64,000 nt of DNA from Arcticibacterium luteifluviistationis (GTDB lineage: Bacteria > Bacteroidota > Bacteroidia > Cytophagales > Spirosomataceae), in the NCBI RefSeq assembly GCF_003258705.1, contig NZ_CP029480.1, positions 682,001 through 746,000 on the forward strand, given 5' to 3'. The stretch's first letter is position 1; every line of letters starts with the position of its first letter. Under the pieces are notes generated by a model. The model ran no database searches, had not been told where the DNA came from, and worked only from the letters and a program-made list of their open reading frames with translations. Both the position numbers and the translations under genes were made by a program. Below, piece after piece: positions 38,388 to 46,729 of this stretch.

Positions 38388-38651
38388 ACCCTGAATTCAA
38401 ATTTAAAATATAGGTGGTTCTATCTGAACCTAATTCCTAAAGTACAATTTTAGAACATATATTATTTCAAAAGGTGCCACTTGCCCTATTATGTTTCGAT
38501 TTGACACCCTATACTTATACTTTTTACTGCAATTTTCATACTTATGTAGTGTTTGCGATCATTTACTTTCTTGAAATTATACAAACAAGATTATTCACTA
38601 TACCAAATGTCAAATCTTAGATAATTAAGTTCCATAGCCAATTTGAAATAT

Positions 38652-38659
38652 TAACTTTG
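38652..38659 (+). promoter_or_regulatory. -7 promoter element of the amylase-transporter unit
   Basis: TAACTTTG matches TAnnTTTG, about 70 bases before the amylase ATG; the -33 element is weak. It overlaps a TTG that would otherwise serve as an earlier start, which supports the later ATG. Confidence 0.45.
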
Positions 38660-38731
38660 GAACAAATTTTAGCGAAACAATCGCACTCTACTAGAAATTT
38701 CCCATATAAAGGAATAAAAAAGGAAGGTTAT

Positions 38732-40465
38732 ATGACTCAGAAAGTGTCCGGCAAAAAATCAGACAAACTAACTGTATATCAAATATTTACAAGGTTATTT
38801 GGAAATACTAATACCACTAATAAATTCTACGGAAGCATTCAGGAAAACGGTGTTGGTAAATTGGCCGACATTAATACCAATGCACTAAAGTCTCTTAAAC
38901 AATTAGGTATTAGCCATGTGTGGTATACGGGTGTAATAGAGCACGCCACCATGACAGATTACACTTCCTTCGGAATCAAAAAAGATAATCCACTCGTTGT
39001 CAAAGGAAAAGCAGGCTCTCCGTATGCCATTAAAGACTATTACGACATTGACCCTGACCTTGCCACCGATGTGAAAAACAGAATGGCTGAATTTGAAAGT
39101 TTGGTCAAAAGAACCCACGAAGAAGACCTTAAAGTCATCATAGATTTTATTCCAAATCATGTAGCCAGAGAATATAAGTCTGATGTAAAAAGAGATGGCA
39201 TACTCAACTTTGGGGAAGACGACGACGCATCAAAAGCATTTTTACCACAAAATAATTTCTACTACCTACCTGGCACAGCGTTTAAAGTACCATCAGAAGT
39301 TAAGTCTCCTATTGAAGTTGATAAAGCCTATGTAGAGAATCCTGCTTTAGCTACAGGTAACGACGTTTTCTCTGAGTCACCTAGCATTAATGACTGGTTT
39401 GAAACCATCAAATTAAATTATGGCGTAGACTACCAAAATGGTCATACCACCCATTTTGACCCAATTCCTGACACTTGGCTAAAAATGAAAGACATACTCC
39501 TTTATTGGTCAAAAAAAGGAGTAGACGGTTTTAGATGCGACATGGCACACATGGTTCCAGTGCCGTTTTGGACTTGGGTCATCAAAGAGGTAAAAAAGGA
39601 ATTCCCAGACATGCTTTTCATTGCCGAAATTTATGATGTAGGCTTATATCATGATTTCATCTTTAAAGGCGGTTTTGATTATTTATATGACAAAGTAGGC
39701 CTTTATGATGCAGTAAGAAGGTTGATGGAAGGGAATGGGAATGCTAATGACATTACGAAAGTCTGGCAAAATGAATCTGGTGAATATGCAAATCACATGC
39801 TCCGTTTTCTTGAAAACCACGATGAACAGCGTATTACCTCACAACAGTTTGCCAAAGATGCCAAGATTGGATTGCCAGCTATGGCTCTTTCTGCCTATTT
39901 ACACGATGGTCCATTGATGCTTTATTTTGGACAAGAAATTGGGCTAAAACCAAATGGTGCCGAAGGCTTTCAAAGTGATGATGGAAGAACCTCCATTTTT
40001 GACTATTGGGGGCTAGACGAAATGGCCAGATGGAATAATGACGGTAAATGGAACCTAGCAAAACTTACAAAAGAAGAAAAGGAACTTAGAAAAGCCTATA
40101 CCTTGATTAATGAAACTGCTACATCTAATGAAGCTATTAACTCAGGAAAATTCTTCGACCTTCAATATGCCAATACGGGTAATCCAGCCTATAATGACAG
40201 TAGAGTTTATTCATTCTTAAGACATAGCGACTCACAAAAACTGCTTTTCATTTTCAACTTTGACTTGAACAATTCCTACAATTTTAATCTTAACTTGCCA
40301 GAACTTGCCTTAGGTATGATGGGGATTAATAAAGATGTAATTTCGATTAGACCAGTCAAGCAAATAAACAAACCAATTAAAAAGCAAAAGCTAACCATCA
40401 AAGAAAACACTGAAATCAACATTTCTATTTTAGAAAATAGCTGGCAAGTCTTTGAAATCAATTAA
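38732..40465 (+). CDS. alpha-amylase family glycoside hydrolase (GH13)
   Basis: A 577-residue protein starting at the ATG at 38732, preceded by a strong ribosome-binding site AGGAAGG at 38721-38727. There is no signal peptide, so it acts in the cytoplasm. GH13 blocks appear in order: VIIDFIPNHVA, the nucleophile in GVDGFRCDMAH, the acid/base in FIAEIYD and the stabiliser in ENHDEQR. All catalytic residues are intact. A C-terminal beta domain ends the protein. It probably trims maltodextrins for the GH65 phosphorylase encoded on the opposite strand. Confidence 0.93.
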   Translation: MTQKVSGKKSDKLTVYQIFTRLFGNTNTTNKFYGSIQENGVGKLADINTNALKSLKQLGISHVWYTGVIEHATMTDYTSFGIKKDNPLVVKGKAGSPYAIKDYYDIDPDLATDVKNRMAEFESLVKRTHEEDLKVIIDFIPNHVAREYKSDVKRDGILNFGEDDDASKAFLPQNNFYYLPGTAFKVPSEVKSPIEVDKAYVENPALATGNDVFSESPSINDWFETIKLNYGVDYQNGHTTHFDPIPDTWLKMKDILLYWSKKGVDGFRCDMAHMVPVPFWTWVIKEVKKEFPDMLFIAEIYDVGLYHDFIFKGGFDYLYDKVGLYDAVRRLMEGNGNANDITKVWQNESGEYANHMLRFLENHDEQRITSQQFAKDAKIGLPAMALSAYLHDGPLMLYFGQEIGLKPNGAEGFQSDDGRTSIFDYWGLDEMARWNNDGKWNLAKLTKEEKELRKAYTLINETATSNEAINSGKFFDLQYANTGNPAYNDSRVYSFLRHSDSQKLLFIFNFDLNNSYNFNLNLPELALGMMGINKDVISIRPVKQINKPIKKQKLTIKENTEINISILENSWQVFEIN

Positions 40466-40469
40466 ACCT

Positions 40470-41807
40470 ATGAAAGCAAAAAAGCCCAACCTAAGTGCTA
40501 GTCAGATTTGGAACATGAGTATTGGCTTCTTAGGTATTCAGATGGGTTTTGCCCTTCAGAATGGAAATGCAAGCCGTATTTTATTAAACTTTGGTGCTGA
40601 TGTAGAAGAGCTTTCATGGTTTTGGATTGTGGCACCATTAACGGGAATGGTAGTGCAACCGATAGTAGGCTATTTTTCAGATAAAACTTGGACTAAACTC
40701 GGACGAAGAAGACCCTTCTTTTTAGTAGGAGCAATTATTGCATCTGTAGGTTTGCTACTTATGCCTAATGCCCACTTATTCATAAAATATTTACCTGCAC
40801 TTTGGGTTGGTGCGGGTTTTCTGATGATAATGGATGCCTCCTTTAACATTTCCATGGAGCCTTTTAGAGCTCTAGTGGCAGATAAACTAAACTCAGCACA
40901 AAGAACTCAAGGCTACGCTATTCAAACCGTGGTTATAGGAATAGGGGCTGTAATAGGTTCATGGTTACCTTATGCTTTGAGCAATTGGTTTGACATTACA
41001 GGAAGTACAGTTGGCGGAGTAGCGTCAAATGTAGTGTGGTCCTTTGTTATAGGAGCCATCATTTTACTTGGTACTATCATTTGGACAGTTTCTAAAACGT
41101 CAGAGTATACCCCAGAAGAAGTAGCTAAATTTGAAGACCCAGAGGAATCTGAAGTATTAATAGAGAGCTCTTTAAAAAGCATTTTCGTAGACTTCAAAAA
41201 TATGCCTAAAACCATGAGGCAACTTGGTTTGGTTCAGTTCTTTTCTTGGTTTGGACTTTTCTCTATGTGGGTATTTGCCACACCCGCCATAGCTCAGCAT
41301 ACCTATGGTTTAGCCGCTACCGACAGCAGTTCTCCCTTATTTAATGAAGCCGCTGACTGGGTAAGCGTATTGTTTGGTTTCTATAACCTAGTGTCTGCCA
41401 TTTATGCATTTGCATTGCCAAAAATCGCTAGCACCTTTGGTAGAAAAAAGACACATGCTTTCTCCCTTATTTGTGGAGCTATAGGTTTAGTTTCTATTTA
41501 CTTCATTTCTAATCCAAACTTCCTCATTATATCAATGGTGGGTATTGGTATAGCATGGGCCAGTATTTTGGCAATGCCTTATGCTATACTGGGAGGAGCT
41601 ATTCCTCCAAAAAAAATGGGAATTTATATGGGGATTTTCAACTTCTTCATCACCATTCCACAGATAATAAATGCTCTGGTAGGTGGACCTATCATGAAGA
41701 ACTTCTTTGGGAGTCAAGCCATTTACAGTCTGGTTTTAGCTGGAGCTTGCTTCGTCTTGGCTGCAGCCTCTACCGCTTTGGTTACAGATTCTGACGAAAT
41801 AGTTTAG
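40470..41807 (+). CDS. MFS sugar transporter of the GPH/SLC45-like type
   Basis: A 445-residue membrane protein with about 12 hydrophobic helices; the ATG at 40470 lies four bases after the amylase stop. The cytoplasmic loop DKTWTKLGRRRPF after helix 2 is the signature of the SLC45/GPH-like maltose and sucrose transporters, and the loop LPKIASTFGRKK matches in the second half. By context it imports maltose or maltodextrins for the amylase and phosphorylase. Tight spacing implies translational coupling to the amylase. Confidence 0.9.
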   Translation: MKAKKPNLSASQIWNMSIGFLGIQMGFALQNGNASRILLNFGADVEELSWFWIVAPLTGMVVQPIVGYFSDKTWTKLGRRRPFFLVGAIIASVGLLLMPNAHLFIKYLPALWVGAGFLMIMDASFNISMEPFRALVADKLNSAQRTQGYAIQTVVIGIGAVIGSWLPYALSNWFDITGSTVGGVASNVVWSFVIGAIILLGTIIWTVSKTSEYTPEEVAKFEDPEESEVLIESSLKSIFVDFKNMPKTMRQLGLVQFFSWFGLFSMWVFATPAIAQHTYGLAATDSSSPLFNEAADWVSVLFGFYNLVSAIYAFALPKIASTFGRKKTHAFSLICGAIGLVSIYFISNPNFLIISMVGIGIAWASILAMPYAILGGAIPPKKMGIYMGIFNFFITIPQIINALVGGPIMKNFFGSQAIYSLVLAGACFVLAAASTALVTDSDEIV

Positions 41808-42311
41808 TACTTGTTTTTCTCTTTTCCTAGAATACATGGCATTGCTCCTTTATATATATCATATAGAGGAATAACGCTGAAGAATTTACTTATAAAAACT
41901 TCAGTTCCAATTCGGACTAGATAACTTCCTAGAAAACAAGGTGTATTAAACCTCCCTTTCCTGTTAATAATATCCCCATTTCATTCTTTTCAAAGAACCG
42001 AATGGGCAAATATGAGCATGATTATCCCCGATTTTAGAACAAAACCAGGTGCCATTTCGGAAGATTATTTCTAAAAAAGCAAGAAAAACCAAATAGTAAC
42101 AGAAATTTCACGCTAGTCACCATACGTTTCTTAACATTTTCTTAATATATGAATAATATTAACTGAATTCCATTTTACGGCTCAAAATTCGATGTCATTT
42201 AAGCAGGAGTACTTGTACTTTTCCAAGAATCTCAAATTCACCGCAAACGTTTTAAGTTATTAACTACAAGCACATTAAGTACTAAATGATAAAGTTACGA
42301 CTATTAATATA
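41808..42311. other. intergenic region downstream of the maltose transporter
   Basis: About 500 bases with no credible gene. A 10-base inverted repeat with one wobble pair (TCCTTTATAT / ATATAGAGGA, 41846-41870) could be a weak terminator but has no T run. No RNA gene was recognised. Confidence 0.4.
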
Positions 42312-42342
42312 TTGCCCACCGAGCAATAAGACCGTATCTTTG
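42312..42342 (+). promoter_or_regulatory. promoter of the GH108-like gene
   Basis: TTG at 42312-42314 (within ATTG), a 20-base spacer and TATCTTTG at 42335-42342. The leader to the ATG at 42458 is about 110 bases. Confidence 0.6.
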
Positions 42343-42457
42343 TAACGTTTTAAAGGCATTAGAATAATCCAACACACTAAAAACATTTCCAGTCAAAAAG
42401 GCTGGCGAACCGCGTTAAAGTATTGCGGTGGAAAGGTTATACCAACCAATAAATTGT

Positions 42458-43039
42458 ATGAATCAAAGACGTATAAACGTTTTTATTTTAACAGTTAGTT
42501 CTTTAATTTTTTGTTTTAACGTTAACGCGGCCTCTTTTGAAAAATATGCACCAAAATTGATGCATTTCGAAGGAGTTGGATATGGAATCCATAAGCCGAT
42601 TTGGGGTGAAAGAGATTTTTCGAAATCTGAAGCCCTTAAAATTCATCGTCAACATTACTGGGATCGCTTCCATGGTGACCTTTTTGAGAGTCAGGAAGTA
42701 GCAGAAGTATTTATAGATCATATCATAAATGCAGGTTCAGGTAAGAGTAAGGCCAACATCAAAGCTTTTGAAGCTATTATAGGTGCTGAGCAAGACGGAA
42801 TTTTGACAGTTGAAGATGTCAAGCGAGCTAATAGCTTTTATTTTGCCGAGCAAATTGTAAATCCATATGCGAAATACAGAGTGCTTTATTATAAAACTAG
42901 AAGCCATGTAGGCGAAAATCCAGGATGGATAATCCGAGCGAAATCATTTATGATGCGTAACGCTTTTGGGATCGTTGCTTTGACAGACGTAAGCCTGCCA
43001 GATTCAATTGAAAGAAGATTTAGACATGTTAGGCTATAA
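42458..43039 (+). CDS. exported GH108-like lysozyme relative (putative peptidoglycan hydrolase)
   Basis: A 193-residue protein from the ATG at 42458, with signal peptide MNQRRINVFILTVSSLIFCF ending near residue 25; an upstream GTG is less likely. The mature start FEKYAPKLMHFEGVGYGI resembles the N-terminus of GH108 N-acetylmuramidases, with the glutamate of HFEG as candidate catalytic acid. The loop normally following this glutamate is about ten residues shorter. The C-terminal part (IDHIINAGSGKSKANIKAFEAIIGAEQDGILT) fits the GH108-associated peptidoglycan-binding domain. It probably acts on cell-wall glycan, but the shortened active-site loop leaves activity uncertain. Confidence 0.75.
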   Translation: MNQRRINVFILTVSSLIFCFNVNAASFEKYAPKLMHFEGVGYGIHKPIWGERDFSKSEALKIHRQHYWDRFHGDLFESQEVAEVFIDHIINAGSGKSKANIKAFEAIIGAEQDGILTVEDVKRANSFYFAEQIVNPYAKYRVLYYKTRSHVGENPGWIIRAKSFMMRNAFGIVALTDVSLPDSIERRFRHVRL

Positions 43040-43066
43040 ATAGCCACGACTCTAGCGAGTCAATTT

Positions 43067-43103
43067 AAAAGCCCGTCTCTCATAGGAGTGATGGGCTTTT
43101 TGC
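43067..43103 (+). terminator. terminator of the GH108-like gene
   Basis: An 11-base stem AAAAGCCCGTC / GATGGGCTTTT with one G-T pair, a 12-base loop and a short T run. Confidence 0.75.
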
Positions 43104-43194
43104 GTTTACGGGGTTTGATAAATTATTAGTTTTTTTACGCATAGAATACAAGTCCGCGTCCCGCCCAGTAAGAAAAACGAGCATTAAGCCTTAC

Positions 43195-43202
43195 TATATT
43201 TG
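43195..43202 (+). promoter_or_regulatory. -7 promoter element of the 43255 gene
   Basis: TATATTTG matches TAnnTTTG, 52 bases before the ATG at 43255. The -33 element is not clear. Confidence 0.45.
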
Positions 43203-43254
43203 AATGTAATGTTGCCTAAAAGATAAATTGAGAAAATACTAATCTTTACAGAAA

Positions 43255-43932
43255 ATGAAAAAATCAATCTTCCTTACACTACTTGTTATCAGTGCTCTTT
43301 CTATTAAGTCTTTCTCCCAAGACTTGATAGCTGGTAAAAACACCGTTATAAAAGTAGACTATCTTTATGCCTCTATACTTTTGAATAATCTAGATAAGTA
43401 TGCACCTGCCACCCCTAGAGAAAAGAAAAGTTTTGACAATATTCAGAAACAACTTAACATAGATTGGCAGAATAATTTATACGACAAAGCCATGGCGGCC
43501 TTCTCCGAAAATGACATTAAAACAGAACCTATAAATGCCCTTGAAAGCTATAAGGTCATGTATAATAATGGCTTCCCAAATATTCTGATGGCGAAATCGG
43601 CCATTAAAAAGATGGTTAAAAACGGATACAGCTCTGATAACTTTATCCTAATCAAACTCAGCACCGAAGCCGATACCGGCCCTAAAGGAGCTTCTTCTTC
43701 TATTGTAAATAAGTTTACTCCTATCGCCAAAGTTACTGTTGATGTCTTTACTTCTGATGGGAAGAAAGTGCATTCAGCGGAGCATAAAGCATCGGCTCCA
43801 GAAAAAATCACGAATAAGGCTTATTTCGCAGGTAGATTTGACAAACTAGATGATGACATGATACTGAGGCTAAAAGAGCTTTATGAGCCTTTGATAAGTG
43901 AAGCTATTTCTGAGGCCGTGGCAAAATTTTAG
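43255..43932 (+). CDS. exported protein of unknown function
   Basis: A 225-residue protein with a standard signal peptide (MKKSIFLTLLVISALSIKSFSQ). The mature protein is mixed helix and strand with two Lys/Asn-rich helices and no membrane segment or recognised domain. It lacks a lipobox cysteine, so it is probably periplasmic or secreted. It has its own promoter element and is followed by a region of short repeats. Confidence 0.72.
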   Translation: MKKSIFLTLLVISALSIKSFSQDLIAGKNTVIKVDYLYASILLNNLDKYAPATPREKKSFDNIQKQLNIDWQNNLYDKAMAAFSENDIKTEPINALESYKVMYNNGFPNILMAKSAIKKMVKNGYSSDNFILIKLSTEADTGPKGASSSIVNKFTPIAKVTVDVFTSDGKKVHSAEHKASAPEKITNKAYFAGRFDKLDDDMILRLKELYEPLISEAISEAVAKF

Positions 43933-43996
43933 GCAATTGTTTGACCATACACGAAGCTCTATGAATTTTGTCTTTTACCGGCCTCGGCTCTGAGTA

Positions 43997-44147
43997 GTTG
44001 TGTGTGTTAGCACTTAACTTTACAAGTATACATCAAGTTGGAAGTTCTTGCGGAATTTCCAACTTAGGCGAGAAAAAGCCATTCTGTGTGCCACAAACGA
44101 ACCGAAGCCTTACTTCGCTGCCTTCGAGCCTAATTGTTGTGTGCTGG
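43997..44147. repeat. cassette-like repeat region at the 3' end of the PhyH gene
   Basis: GTTGTGTGTGTTAGCAC at 43997-44013 and GTTGTGTGCTGG at 44136-44147 are related direct repeats bracketing an inverted repeat AAGTTGGAA / TTCCAACTT (44035-44065) and a CGAAG/CTTCG hairpin (44103-44117). The second copy and hairpin lie inside the last codons of the convergent dioxygenase gene. The pattern recalls cassette boundaries seen in Bacteroidota; no integrase is present. Confidence 0.45.
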
Positions 44148-44865
44148 TTTTTATTTCATAATGTTCTAACCAAGCCAGCGGTTCTGTCAAATTATGCTTA
44201 TTAAATTCTAAATGTATTACTCGCCTTTTCTTTCCGTTTGTTGTTCTGCTTGAAGCGTGTAAAGTCAGAGGTTTCATTAACATTGCTCCACCTTTTTCTA
44301 CTTCGCAAACAAATTCGTTTTCTATATTCCAATCTTTCGAGTCAGCACGAACTATTCCTTTTAAGTGAGATTTTGGGATTACTTTTAACGCTCCGTTGTT
44401 TTTGTCCGTTTTATCTAAATGAATTCGGATTGTTATTGTGTCTTGTAAAATTTCTATTGGTGGCTGAACTCCATATTGTCCTTTTTTAAAAGTCCAATTC
44501 ACATAATTTTCTAAATCCACTTTTTTATCAACTGAAATACTCAAATCTTGATGGTAAGCAACAAACCAATTCGATGCACTAGGTTTGTCAAAATAAATGG
44601 CTTTTGTAAGGAAATATTCGGATGCCGAAAGGTCAGTAATTAATTCAGTCAGTTTTTTGTTGAACATCAAATCGCTCAATTCAGGTACATTTTTGATTAA
44701 TTGTCTAATCGCAAATAAATCCTCTGTTTTCATAAACGAATTTCCGTTTTGCTCAGCATTTTCAATACAAGCCAGCATCTGACTTATTTCATGGTCCAAA
44801 TACAAGTCCATTAAAACGGAATATCCATTTTCTTCAAGTTCTATTTTGTTTCTTTCGTAATTCAT
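44110..44865 (-). CDS. phytanoyl-CoA dioxygenase (PhyH) family protein
   Basis: A 251-residue Fe(II)/2-oxoglutarate oxygenase. The ATG at 44865 is chosen; an earlier GTG would overlap the previous gene's stop. The HxD iron-binding motif is in AYHQDLSIS and the distal His in KPLTLHASSRTT, with the 2-oxoglutarate Arg nearby (KKRRVIHLEF), so the facial triad is complete. These enzymes hydroxylate small molecules or lipids; the substrate is unknown. The last codons (about 12 residues, TSTQQLGSKAAK) run through a repeat-like sequence, hinting that the gene was inserted as a cassette that supplied its own stop. Confidence 0.86.
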   Translation of the reverse strand: MNYERNKIELEENGYSVLMDLYLDHEISQMLACIENAEQNGNSFMKTEDLFAIRQLIKNVPELSDLMFNKKLTELITDLSASEYFLTKAIYFDKPSASNWFVAYHQDLSISVDKKVDLENYVNWTFKKGQYGVQPPIEILQDTITIRIHLDKTDKNNGALKVIPKSHLKGIVRADSKDWNIENEFVCEVEKGGAMLMKPLTLHASSRTTNGKKRRVIHLEFNKHNLTEPLAWLEHYEIKTSTQQLGSKAAK

Positions 44866-44900
44866 TTTTCTGCTTACATAAAACGTTTTTAGGATGAACA

Positions 44901-46598
44901 CTACTTGGCAGTATACACCACCTGACCATCAAAAATAGTCATAGCCACTTTAGTTTTTAAAATATCGGCTTCTGGAATAGTCATAATGTCTTGGTCAAAA
45001 ATGGTAAAGTCAGCTAGCTTGCCTTTCATGATAGAACCCTTTATTTCTTCATCAAAGGCCCCATAAGCAGCATCTATAGTATATGACTTTAAGGCTTGCA
45101 CTCTCGTCATTTTTTGTTCTGATTCATAACCATTTTCAGGTATTCCTTTCAAAGTCTTTCTGCTCACACTAGCGTAAAAACAAGCAATTGGATTGATGGA
45201 CTCTACAGGAACATCCGTCCCATTGACAATGGGCACTCCTGACTTCAATAGCGACTGCCACATGTAAGCACCTTCTTTTATTCGCTGCTCTCCTAGCCTA
45301 TCTATGGCCCAAGGCCTATCAGACGACATATGAATGCCTTGCATAGCAGGAATTACATTTAATTCCGCAAATCGTGGAATATCCGACGGGTTAAGATGCT
45401 GAGCATGTTCTATTCTAAACCTATGGTTCTGACTTTTATTAGGATACTTTTCAAAACCTAGTTCATATTTATCAAGAATCTCTCTATTGGCTCTATCGCC
45501 AATGGCGTGGCTACCAACCTGAAAGCCATTTTCTAATGCTTTGAAAACTATATTTTCCACACGTTCCAAAGGAATAGTAGAATGGCCAAAATGACCGGGC
45601 ATATCTGAATATTCTTCTAATAACCAAGCTCCTCTAGAGCCTAAAGCCCCATCTGAATGAATTTTTATAGCTCTTATGTTTAGAAGGTTATCTTCATCAA
45701 AAGAAGGCCCTTTCTTATACCATTCTTCTAATAAAGTGCTGTCGCTACTAGATAACATGGCATGAAGCCTTACCTTAAGCTTACCATCTGCCTTCATTTT
45801 CTTATAAAGCTCAATTGTTTCCTTATAAATACCAGCATCATGAAAACTGGTAATTCCATTTCTATGACAAGCTTCTATGGCCGACTCAAAGGCTTTTTGA
45901 ATCCTTTCAGGGCTATCTTCAGGTATAGCACGACCAATGATGGATTGTGCTCTTTCATTAAAAATACCCGTTGGTCTTCCGTCTGGGTATCTAATTATTT
46001 CACCACCATCTACTTTTTTTGCAGGCTTGGCGGTAACGCCAGCCAATTCCATGGCTTTGGCATTGGCAAATCCTGCATGTCCGCTGGCATGACCCAAGTA
46101 AACAGGGTTGTTTGGCGAAACAGCACTTAAAGCCTCGTGGGTTTGGAAACCTTTGACCATAGATGCTGGAAGTTCTGACCATTTACTTTGGTGCCAACCT
46201 CGCCCTAATATCCATTCCCCTGGTTTAGCATTTTTGGCTGCCACTTCCACCAAATCAATAATGTCCTGATAACTGGTCGTTTTGCTTAAATCCAGTTCTA
46301 ATTCATTATATCCCAATCCCATCAAATGTCCATGTCCCTCTATAAAGCCGGGTGTCATGGTTTTACCATCTAAATCTAACATTTCAGTGTTTGCTCCCTT
46401 AAAGTTCAAAGCATCTTCCATGGAACCACTAAAGAGTATTATATTATCTTTAATAGCAACTGCTTCCACTTGAGGATTAACCTCGTCCACGGTATAAATA
46501 GTACCCCCATGAATAATTAGGCTTGCCTTTGATGAATCATCTTCCGTTTTACAGGAAAAGGCCGTAAATAAGGATAAAACAATAAGTAAAATTCTCAT
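44901..46598 (-). CDS. exported amidohydrolase of the YtcJ type
   Basis: A 565-residue metal-dependent hydrolase with a lipoprotein signal (LFTAFSC, Cys near residue 16). The N-terminal beta-sandwich begins LIIHGGTIYTVD. The TIM barrel holds the metal pair in FIEGHGHLMGLG, followed by SHAIGDRANRE and the Asp in VNGTDVPVES. The C-terminal strands (GKLADFTIFDQDI) match the amidohydrolase-3/YtcJ subfamily. These enzymes cleave amide bonds of unidentified metabolites; exported members are common in Bacteroidota. It ends close to the PhyH gene start and reads in the same direction. Confidence 0.9.
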   Translation of the reverse strand: MRILLIVLSLFTAFSCKTEDDSSKASLIIHGGTIYTVDEVNPQVEAVAIKDNIILFSGSMEDALNFKGANTEMLDLDGKTMTPGFIEGHGHLMGLGYNELELDLSKTTSYQDIIDLVEVAAKNAKPGEWILGRGWHQSKWSELPASMVKGFQTHEALSAVSPNNPVYLGHASGHAGFANAKAMELAGVTAKPAKKVDGGEIIRYPDGRPTGIFNERAQSIIGRAIPEDSPERIQKAFESAIEACHRNGITSFHDAGIYKETIELYKKMKADGKLKVRLHAMLSSSDSTLLEEWYKKGPSFDEDNLLNIRAIKIHSDGALGSRGAWLLEEYSDMPGHFGHSTIPLERVENIVFKALENGFQVGSHAIGDRANREILDKYELGFEKYPNKSQNHRFRIEHAQHLNPSDIPRFAELNVIPAMQGIHMSSDRPWAIDRLGEQRIKEGAYMWQSLLKSGVPIVNGTDVPVESINPIACFYASVSRKTLKGIPENGYESEQKMTRVQALKSYTIDAAYGAFDEEIKGSIMKGKLADFTIFDQDIMTIPEADILKTKVAMTIFDGQVVYTAK

Positions 46599-46670
46599 GG
46601 TAGTTTCTGGTGATAATATTTTATTAAAGTTAACGATTAGCTGAGAGAATATAGACTAGATAACAGCAAA

Positions 46671-46710
46671 AAAAGCAGGCTGTCAAAATTTGACAGCCTG
46701 CTTTTTATTA
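46671..46710 (-). terminator. terminator of the pyrophosphatase-OmpA gene
   Basis: A 17-base perfect inverted repeat, AAAAGCAGGCTGTCAAA and its complement around base 46688, with flanking A and T runs, just downstream of the stop on this strand. Confidence 0.88.
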
Positions 46711-46729
46711 TTTATAAAGGAGATGCGAA

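Noticed and set aside
43933-44109. integron attC site
   Set aside because: A GTTAAGT core-like heptamer is present, but the paired core site and an integrase are missing, so only cassette-like repeats are reported.
43998-44204. 68-codon plus-strand frame in the repeat region
   Set aside because: It overlaps the end of the PhyH gene and the repeats and has no start signal or domain.
44866-44901. GTG start for the PhyH gene
   Set aside because: It would run into the stop of the neighbouring gene, and the ATG at 44865 gives the normal family start.
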